NCBI GenBank assembly: GCA_015179025.1
Contig: WHUX01000141.1
Location: 1 to 64,000 of the forward strand
Reading direction: 5' to 3'
Length of the DNA: 64,000 nt
From: Terfezia claveryi
Taxonomy: Eukaryota > Ascomycota > Pezizomycetes > Pezizales > Pezizaceae
Below, one piece after another: positions 56,540 to 64,000 of this stretch. A model generated the notes under the pieces. That model was not told where the DNA came from and did no database searches. It worked only from the letters and a program-made list of their open reading frames with translations. The position numbers and the translations under genes are program-made. Position 1 is the first letter of the stretch. Each line of letters begins with the position of its first letter.

Positions 56540-57102
56540 AGCCAATAAACGAGTATACGGATAGCATAGATGGAGGTGAGACTGTCAGAGGCACAGGAAC
56601 GCAGGAGGAATCTCAGCGTATCCTGAAGGTATTAGAAGTCATTAAGGGCGTAGGATTAAAAGGAATCGGAAATTTTATTGTACTGGCATTAAGTTCAGAG
56701 GATACCATTGTCAAGAGCCATATGGCACCAATATACTAGAGCAAGGGTAAAGCTTTCACCATACTAGAAATACTTTTGAATGGTTGTATCTTTGAATGAC
56801 GACAGATGGGAAAGTATGTAGATACACTAAAAGAGAAAGTCGGGGGAGCAATCAGAATGATTGTTGAGGACTTGATGAATTCCGAATTGAAGGATGTGAT
56901 GCAGGATAAAAAGATACATCTCCCGCCATCGAGTTTGACGATAGATGTTGCTAGCGACTTTTCATTCGGGAGTTTCCAGAATGTTTTCGAAGAGAAGGCG
57001 CCATTTACGTGGGGGATCATATGTCGGTTGAATGGACTGGAAGATACTAAAACAGAAACAAAAACAGGTGAGTGCTATAAAGCTCTATGTAGTACAAACT
57101 AG
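56540..57102 (+). pseudogene. Decayed fungal ORF, possibly a transposon-borne DUF6589-like gene
   Basis: One phase gives QEESQRILKVLEVIKGVGLK, NFIVLALSSEDTIVKSHMA, IY-stop-SKGKAFTILEILLNGC and FE-stop-RQMGKYVDTLKEKVGG, then a clean frame to 57102 ending with FSFGSFQNVFEEKAPFTWGI. The two stops fit a Gln and an Arg codon changed by a transition. The last part recalls the ...AP.LW.LL... region of DUF6589 proteins; this match is weak and from memory of family patterns. Confidence 0.4.
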
Positions 57103-57614
57103 ATGTCTTCTTCCCAGACCTTGGAGTAAGTCTCAATTATAAAGGCCAATTTACATATCTCCTGAATCCACATGCAACTAAGGTCTGTGAAGTTTAGCAC
57201 TTTTACTTCCTCCAATTCCAGTCTCGCCTGATCGATGCGAGTCGAAACTTCATCCACCTGGTCCATTACTGACGTCAATCCTTTATCGACTGTACGAGCA
57301 AAATCTTGTATAGTCCTTCGAAGATCTGCTTCCTTTTCCCTTTCCTGTTCCGCATTTGTACCTTCAGCTGTATTCAACTTAGATTTCATTTCAGCAACTG
57401 TTTTATTGAAGATCCGGACATCCTGTAATAGCAAAGACAGCTCCTGTGTACTCGTCTGGACGAGGTGGGAGGTTTTTTGTTGCTGCGTAAGACAGGAGCC
57501 AAGCGTAGCCAGCAAGCGATCAGCTTCTATCTGCAGATTCGATACTACTGGGGTTAATTTTGACTTGCCTGCAAGTTTTTCGATTCGATTTCTTAAAAAC
57601 CTTAAACGATCCAT
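57099..57614 (-). CDS. Small coiled-coil protein
   Basis: An intact frame of 171 residues with ATG at 57614. Heptad-like hydrophobic spacing and many Glu, Lys, Gln and Leu from about residue 20 to 150 predict a long coiled coil (for example TVAEMKSKLNTAEGTNAEQE and VDKGLTSVMDQVDEVSTRID). It has no signal peptide or membrane helix. It is convergent with the decayed ORF ending at 57102. N-terminal helical modules of fungal STAND proteins look similar, so it might be a detached module, but this is inference. Confidence 0.55.
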   Translation of the reverse strand: MDRLRFLRNRIEKLAGKSKLTPVVSNLQIEADRLLATLGSCLTQQQKTSHLVQTSTQELSLLLQDVRIFNKTVAEMKSKLNTAEGTNAEQEREKEADLRRTIQDFARTVDKGLTSVMDQVDEVSTRIDQARLELEEVKVLNFTDLSCMWIQEICKLAFIIETYSKVWEEDI

Positions 57615-57839
57615 GATTTCTTAGGTCCACGGGAATCTTCTGATAAGTTGACTGGCTGATGGCTAGGCAGTATATGTTGGCATGTGCCTTATATTTATTC
57701 CTTGGTCGTATTCTGTAAAGGTCCACATAGCAAACGTTGTGAATTATATATACTTATGTAGGGTGATGCTCTGGTCATGCATGGGTTTTTCATGGCCACC
57801 TTCTTTGAGATGGCCTGTGAAGGTTATCAGTAACGACTA

Positions 57840-58340
57840 TTCACTGGGGCCACTCGTGAATAGTCCCACTGCTATTCAGCAGACTATAGCAATATGCCCC
57901 CAGCGCCATCAATATCTCCAGAGGAAACCCGGCAAGGAGCGGGATCGAATCGAAGACGGGGAAACTGCTCGCGGAGCGACAGCTAAAGCAATATGAAACC
58001 ACAATTTCGTGGATCCGCTCCCAGTCGGCATCAAAAGAAAGGAGCCTTCGTCTTATGCCAAGACACTGGAAAGCGAAGCACGCACTTTCAAAAGCTTCGG
58101 CGTCCGCAGACCAGAATGGAATGGACATGCCCTGTCAGCCTACACATAGCTTCGAACAGACAAAGGACCACAGAAGCATTGGCTCTACAAAATGTCATGC
58201 CAATGTGGCCATCACACACAAGATGGTCCACATATGACTTTCAACTAGAAGTGCCTTCGGCAGCATCAAAGACTGGGGGGACAGCGAATATTGGGATGCA
58301 GTAGAGGCCTTCTTCGGGTTCTTATACAGAGGGCTCGCGG
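57840..58340 (+). mobile_element. LINE fragment, plus strand
   Basis: It reads SFGVRRPEWNGHALSAYT, a stop, LRTDKGPQKHWLYKM and SCQCGHHTQDGPHMTFN, the zinc-finger block found in the other LINE copies. Upstream, SPTAIQQTIA resembles the RNase H segment SQAAIQ. Stops and frameshifts show decay. Confidence 0.65.
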
Positions 58341-58400
58341 GCAGTCTAGATGGGGCCCATGTTTTCCTCTCATCTCACATGTTTGTTTTTGGTTTGGTGT

Positions 58401-59735
58401 GGGCCTCAGGCAGGCCTCTCGAGGTCATCTGGCAACAGTCAGTTAATGATCCACGTTATAGAGGTACTTCTCGTCCTAGCGGAGAGAACATACACTGTGT
58501 GACCGGGATATCGAGAGCCACAATGAGTAAAGTGGGATGCGGTACCAATAATAGCAGGATAAAAGGAGACCTCAAAAGAGCGCAAGTATATAAAAGGCCA
58601 TATGGGGGGTCGCTGCTATCCCCGCACACATCTATATAAAACCACAAAATAATAAACGTACATGCATGCTCATACCATGCATGCAATCCGTAACCCTCTG
58701 TCTGTTTTTTTTCTCTTTTTTTCTCTCCGTGCTTATGAGTATTCCCTAGTCGGGTTGGCACAGTATTCCCCCTCCCCTTATACCTAACCTCCTGCTAACT
58801 AAAACAATATTGAACGTGACCGTGTACAGCCAAGCGCAGCCAGTTAACCTTTTCAGGTTAGCTGACCGGTTGCTGCACTGCCAGACACTGTACCCTGGCA
58901 CGAACCCTCCTCCAAAGGAGGGAACCAGACTACCCCTAATTAGTTAGTCTGGTTGCACAACCCCTCCTAATTAGTCTGGTTGGCACCCTATGCTACCGGT
59001 AGTCTGGTTGGTAGTCTGGTTGGTAGTCTGGTTGATCTGGTTGGCGCTACCGGTTAGAGTTCATATAGGCTTAGTGTTCCTTATCGGCTCGCTTCCCTGG
59101 CAGCTGCACGAGCTAGGCTAGGCAGGCTCGCTACCCCGTCCACGACATCACGACATCACCCAACATTGCAGCATCAACCAACATAAGAACATCACCATCA
59201 CGTCAATGACATCTGAGGGGCAAAAAATCACTCAAATTCGCTAGTCAAGTTCTCCAAGATTGATATCCCTCTTGCATGATGCTCCCAGCACAGCCAAATA
59301 GGGCGCGCCAATATCTTTGCCCAAGACCTCGTCCAACAGCTCTAATATCATTGCAGTAAGCACCTTCAGCACCTTTATGAGCAGCTCTATGATCCTAAAT
59401 ATAGTTAAGTGGCATGTTGACGAATGTTAAGACGTGATCTCGATGTTACTAATCTCGATGTTACTAAGCAGGACATCTGTGAGTGACATCCGTGACTGAC
59501 ATCCGTGAGTGACATCAATGACGGCTTAACTAAAAGATTTATGTAACTTAGCCGGTCAATAGGAAATATGCTTGACATTAGCTTAATGGAAATAACGATT
59601 GACTACCCCTAGTAGTAATATTATGAGAGCATTAACACAAAGCAGTAAGTTGCAGCGTTGTATAATTGCCAAATTTGTATTATTATAAACCAAATGGAAT
59701 GGGCAGCATTTTATGCTCTCCCTTGGAGATTCCGC
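58401..59735. other. Spacer with short direct repeats
   Basis: It contains the tagtctggttgg cluster (58945-59034), an acatcaccatc/cacgacatcacgacatc region (about 59141-59212) and four copies of a gacatccgtgagt-like unit (59467-59521). No gene was seen. Confidence 0.5.
58945..59034. repeat. Cluster of the TAGTCTGGTTGG motif
   Basis: Copies begin at 58945, 58972, 59000, 59012 and 59024, the last three 12 bp apart; a complement (accagacta) lies at 58924. The motif also occurs singly at 3190, 50537 and 61397. It resembles a tRNA D-arm, but no tRNA can be folded here. Confidence 0.6.
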
Positions 59736-60520
59736 TTAAATGCCTTCGGTACAACAGGTGCGCACATTGTCCACTCCCCAGCCTAGGAAATGACAAAGGA
59801 AAACCCCGCTCTCAACATTCGTAAGCCATCTTCCATCCCCTTTAACGAAAGAAATTCGTTGCCCTATTAATCCATGTTCAACTTGGTGAAGAAAGTCTCT
59901 ACCAACTTGACGGTCACCATCTTCCCCCTCTCCTTCACCTTTCTCATCCATTTCCTCCTATCATCCATCTCCTCCCATGCCCATCACCTTCTTCACACCT
60001 TCTCCCCTTCTATACAGGCCAGGGCCCGCAGTTTAGGCACATCAAGGCCATCATTCAGTACCTGTCGCCAGGTCTGCAAGTTTCCTTTTCCTGTCCTGCA
60101 CTGAGTATAGTTAATAAGGGCATTCCGGTTCCACTGAATGCCCTGCGTATCCCTGTTCCCTTCACCAATCTCTCACCCGCTCCCATCCTGTTTCAACTCC
60201 CCCTCTGTCACTTGTGGGTTTGCCACTTCCATTTCTGTCCCCTTCTTTGCCATTCTTTCTGCCGCCTCATTTCCCTTAATCCCCGCATGCGCTTTTACCG
60301 ATCCAAACTTGACCGCTCCCTTCTCCACGTCATTCTTTCTTCTTCTCAACTCCTCCACTACCTTTTTCAAGCCACCCGTTCTTGCCTTTCCCCTTCTTGC
60401 AGCTCTAATTACTGAAACAATTCCAGCTTGAGAGTCGGACGTAACTCCCCTCCTGGCAAATGGGCAGCATTGGAATAGGCCTATGGAGAAAACTTGTACA
60501 TCGATTTTTATTTCCACATA
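59736..60520 (-). mobile_element. LINE fragment with RNase H, minus strand
   Basis: Frame 60517-60173 reads TSDSQAGIVSVIRAARRGKA and SVKAHAGIKGNEAAERMAKK, the last two motifs of a Tad-type RNase H. Frame 59951-59736 is the likely C-terminal tail of the same family (compare the element at 62386). Frames are broken. Confidence 0.7.
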
Positions 60521-60530
60521 GACTCCCTGG

Positions 60531-62385
60531 CTGGCAGCGCAACTGGCTTTCCGGTTAGCTGGTCATTACTCGCGTGGGTTTGTAGGCATATATTGAGTAT
60601 GGAAAAATAAAAATTAACATTCACTCCCTATATACACTAGCTTCTTCTGCTGGTGTTAGATATTATCATTACTCTACAATATACCTATTCTCCTATTGAA
60701 GCCAAGCCCAGGTATAGGCACATACCTCCTATAAACTCATGATTGAGGAGGGTTTCAATGAGATACCCTAGAACAGCAGAACATGTGATGAATGTATCAT
60801 TATGCCGTATTACTGCATGAATTCTAAGCACAATGGCTATCACTGCTTTCAGAAGCATGCTCTCCTAGGCGTCCCAACATCGCTGTGGTATCATAATGAA
60901 ATTAGCATAAGCTTACTACCGGCGTCGGGGATTGTCAGTACTCTAGTAGCAGTGAGTGCGCGTGGGGGTATTAGACTTGAAAAACAGAAAAACCTCAACT
61001 CAGAGGTATGTGGCCCATTTGTGAACCCTCTGTCAAGCGATGTGCCTAGACCAAGCACTGCCTTACAAACAAAACAGCCTTAATATCAAGAGAGTCTTGC
61101 ATCTGCCACGATCGCGAAATCCTCGGAGCCAATGTGTGTATTTGTTACGCTGTTTTAACTAGGTGGTGTGTGAAGAATCTAGAAGAGTGAAGTGATTTTG
61201 GCCATATTGTCCCTACTTTTTGCGGAAGATATTGTGTTTATAACAATCAATTATATGAATATGATGGTTTGAAATTGGAGTGGAGGAAATGTCGGTTCAT
61301 GAGATTTACGGTAGGGCGTTGTAACGATCTACACACATACTACGGAGTATGATTCCGCAGCTAGGGATCGGCAGGCAGAATTTGTGCACGGTCAACTAGT
61401 CTGGTTGGCAGGACTCCTCCCGTGGTGCCCATGAATATCCCACATGTTACATAGTCGCAAACAACTTATTCCTTCTGACGTCCTGTGTGTAATACATTGA
61501 TGATTGATAACCTAATGACTATTCGCAAGAACCCGTGATTGCAGTTTTATGATGTGCTCTACGAGCCGAGCATTGTAGACTCTCAATGCCCCCTTTTGTC
61601 TCGATATAACAGAGTCTCAGCTTCTCGCCTTCCTATGAATTGACATGAGGATCACGGGGCTGCATAGGAGTACTGAGTTTTTAAAAATAAAAAAAAAAAA
61701 GACATGAGGATTTTTGAGACGTTGGTTTTCATGGGTTTCAAGTGCCAACTTCTAGGAAATAGTAGGTACATCTTGGATGGATCAGAATCAGAATCCTGAA
61801 GTGACACAGGCCCAGATACTTTGCACAGATTCAGGGTAGTCAAATAAGATGCTATTCTCTTGATTGCAATAAAATCTAGTCGCACGTGCGGGGTAAATCT
61901 GCGGCCCTGTCAACCTATAAGCAACTCACACTTTTGTATGATTTAAATAGCAAATACTTAAGTTAAGAAACTTGCCAATAATGCGGGCTTCTTATTGTAC
62001 AAATTGTAACGGACTGGAGGTTCTTAGATTTAGGGTTACGAGCCTACTACCTAAAAATTGATTCTCGTAAACGTACATGAATAGATGATGTTATAACCTC
62101 ATTCCACCACCTGCCACAAGCGAGCCAATTGAATTTTCCATTCCTCGAGCTTGATTGTTGCTTGCTTTTTTGACGGTGAGGCGTGATCTGCGGTGTGCAT
62201 GCAAGCTTGCCAGTTCCAAGTATCAAGGCCAATGAATTCTGGTCTGCACGCTGCATACAAGACAATCATACCGAGTAGACTAGTACCCTTCCGTACTGTA
62301 CATCTGAAGATCCCGATCACGGGCCGCGCCGCCAACTGGAATGGGCATCGCAAGTGTCTGATCTGAAGTGCATGAATTCTTCTCC
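60531..62385. other. Spacer with a LINE tail
   Basis: No gene was seen. A LINE 3' tail lies at about 61655-61702 (cggggctgcataggagtac, then ttaaaaataaaaaaaaaaaa), and one TAGTCTGGTTGG motif at 61397. Confidence 0.5.
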
Positions 62386-63320
62386 AGTTTTTTTTTTTTT
62401 TTTAAGTCGTACGTCTATGGAGCCTAAGGCTATGAGACGGCCCCGTTCCCTCATCTTAAAAGACTCGGTAAATCCACGGGACAACGGATTGCATAAACGC
62501 CCAGCCTCCAGAACCAAAGAAACGCAGCCGAAAAAACCCCTTCCTCCCCCACCACGCCCCCCACGGGCCCATCCCCAATGAAGATGTCCTCCTCTACCAC
62601 GCCCCCTCCCAGCCCTCCCCTACCCCCGAGCATCCTGCTCACACCAGGTCCAAATTGGCGAAGAAGGTCTCGGCCAAGTCTTCTACAACTTCCTTGCCCC
62701 CGTCCTTCACCTTCTTTGCCCACCTCCTCCTGTCATCCACCTCCTGCTATGTGCTCCACCTTCTACCTAACCCCTCTCCATGCGCACAGGCCAAGGCCAC
62801 ATGCCTGCCTGTCTCTGTTTGTTCCCCACACTTTCGGCAACCAGGTTCAACCGTGTCGTCCAACTTGGCACGCCAGGATTGAAGGTTACCCTTCTCCGGC
62901 CTGCAGTGGACGTAGTTGACCCTCGCCCTCCTTCCCAGTCCCGCCCCCATCACCTTCCTCTCTTTCTCCCTCCTTCTTTTCCATTCTTGGCTGACGCCCC
63001 CCTCTGTAACCACTGGGTCTTCAGGATCTTCCTCCTCTGCCCCAGCCTTTGCCAGCAGGTCGGCCTGTTCGTTCCCAGGGATCCCCACATGAGCCTTAAC
63101 CCACCCAAGTCTCACTGCCCCCCTGCCCAATCTTTCCTGCCTCTCCTTAATGTGCCTAATTGTATTGACCAACTCGGTAGTCCTCGCCTTCCCCCTCCCT
63201 CCTGCATTCTTGATTGCTCTAATGGCTCAGACAGGATAAGCATTTTCCACTCTAGATCTGTCATTTCCAGGCCTTTTCTATGCCGGCGACCTCCCCGTCC
63301 CACACCGTGCACATACGGCC
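62386..63320 (-). mobile_element. Tad-like LINE, 3' part with RNase H and zinc finger
   Basis: A T-run at 62387-62403 marks the poly-A end. Frame 63172-62747 reads AVRLGWVKAHVGIPGNEQAD (RNase H His/Asp end), then VEPGCRKCGEQTETGRHVAL (C-x2-C ... H finger). Upstream, GLEMTDLEWKMLILSEPLEQ is the middle RNase H part in another frame. It is 5'-truncated and frameshifted, and abuts the next LINE copy. Confidence 0.75.
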
Positions 63321-63469
63321 TAGCCCTGTACTCCCTTCTATATTTCTTCCTTGAGAAAGAACTGTGAAACTCGCGGATAAGAACTGAAATGAATGACCTC
63401 CGAAAAAGTTGTGACTGGATGAAAGGGACTGAAATAACAAAAGGGACTCGTAAAAGTAACTCTCCGTCA

Positions 63470-63848
63470 ATTGTACTAGGTTAGCTCGTGATATAAGAAC
63501 TTGAAAAAGGCTTCCGTAGCCTCGTATGTCTCTTCCCCCTCCTTTCTCCATTCCGGTTTGTCAAGCTCTTCCCAACAGCGTTTTTCTCCTAAAAGGTCTC
63601 CCCGGGAGCGGTCAAAGCGTGGGCAATTGAAGACGATGTGTGCTCCTGTCTCCGATGGATGACCGCAAACGCACTCTGCTGACTCTGCTTTGCCGATGTG
63701 ATGCAGCCAGCTCTTCTGGGGACCTCTGTTTGTTCGTAGCCACGTATAGGCTGATATACAGTTCAGGTCGAGGCGCGCACTGATACAATTTGTACGTAAT
63801 TCTAGCCCCATCGACCATCGACCGGTCAATCGCTGTAACTGTGGGCAT
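63470..63848 (-). mobile_element. LINE C-terminal fragment, minus strand
   Basis: Frame 63829-63476 reads AYTWLRTNRGPQKSWLHHIG, then CVCGHPSETGAHIVFNC, and ends FFKFLYHELT. It is closely related to the copy at 15727-16062. The neighbouring element at 62386 appears to have inserted into its 3' untranslated part. Confidence 0.75.
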
Positions 63849-64000
63849 TGTGCAGCAACATTTGGCTCGTGCTAGTCGAACGTGTGCCGCACGAGCTTAG
63901 CATGAGCTAATTCCAAGCCATTTAGGCCTCCGGACTTTTCCCTGTTTAACAATGGATACTTGGATAAACTTGAATGATTTGGGGCATGTAGACATCTATT

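Noticed and set aside
1..64000. CRISPR arrays, rRNA genes, biosynthetic cluster
   Set aside because: No regularly spaced short repeats with unique spacers, no rRNA-like segments and no cluster of pathway enzymes were seen.

Overview
This window is a repeat-rich piece of a filamentous ascomycete genome (Pezizomycotina; species not determinable from sequence alone). The evidence is short introns of 50-90 bp with GTATGT-type donors, CTGAC/CTAA branch sites and YAG acceptors; fungal-type genes (a CSC1/RSN1 stress-gated channel, a GT8/GNT1-like glycosyltransferase, a NACHT STAND receptor relic, a UapA-type purine permease relic); and transposons broken mostly by C-to-T and G-to-A stop codons, as expected from RIP-like mutation.

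Layout. 1-657: 3' end and LTR of a Ty1/copia element. 769-2477 (-): five-exon conserved fungal gene. 5342-5851 (+): small protein made of four 45-residue Cys/His repeats. 8036-9479 (+): type II membrane glycosyltransferase, three exons. 10579-12049 (+): membrane protein gene shifted out of frame inside a 99-bp coding minisatellite. 13440-15397: decayed copia element (-) hit by a pogo-like MITE and several LINE 3' tails.

15398-32600 is a nested transposon stack. A plus-strand LINE (16640-31437) is split by a hAT element (17165-26255, 8-bp target duplication). The hAT is itself split by a complete chromodomain Ty3/gypsy element (18009-24418, 498-bp LTRs, GAATA duplication). Nineteen bases beyond the hAT lies a Ty1/copia element (26283-30840, 253-bp LTRs). 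A solo LTR (31482-32053) and further LINE ends follow.

33106-34683 (+): 525-residue membrane protein. 35190-36910 (+): STAND/NACHT pseudogene. 38062-40800 (-): intact CSC1/RSN1-like channel, the best-conserved gene here, with a G-rich upstream region. 45230-45850 (-): purine permease pseudogene. 46861-48132 (-): secreted Lys/Pro-repeat protein whose upstream region carries a 108-bp minisatellite. 49180-49478: MITE. 50858-51907 (+): hypothetical protein. 54296-54813: second copy of the solo LTR. 55564-57614: transposase debris, a decayed ORF and a coiled-coil protein gene. 57840-63848: mostly 5'-truncated LINE fragments carrying RNase H and C-terminal zinc-finger segments.

The genes form no operon or recognisable biosynthetic cluster. 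They sit as islands between decaying repeats, and several look lineage-specific. No CRISPR array, rRNA or convincing tRNA gene was seen. The least familiar items are the Cys/His-repeat protein, the secreted repeat protein with its upstream minisatellite, and the minisatellite-frameshifted membrane protein.
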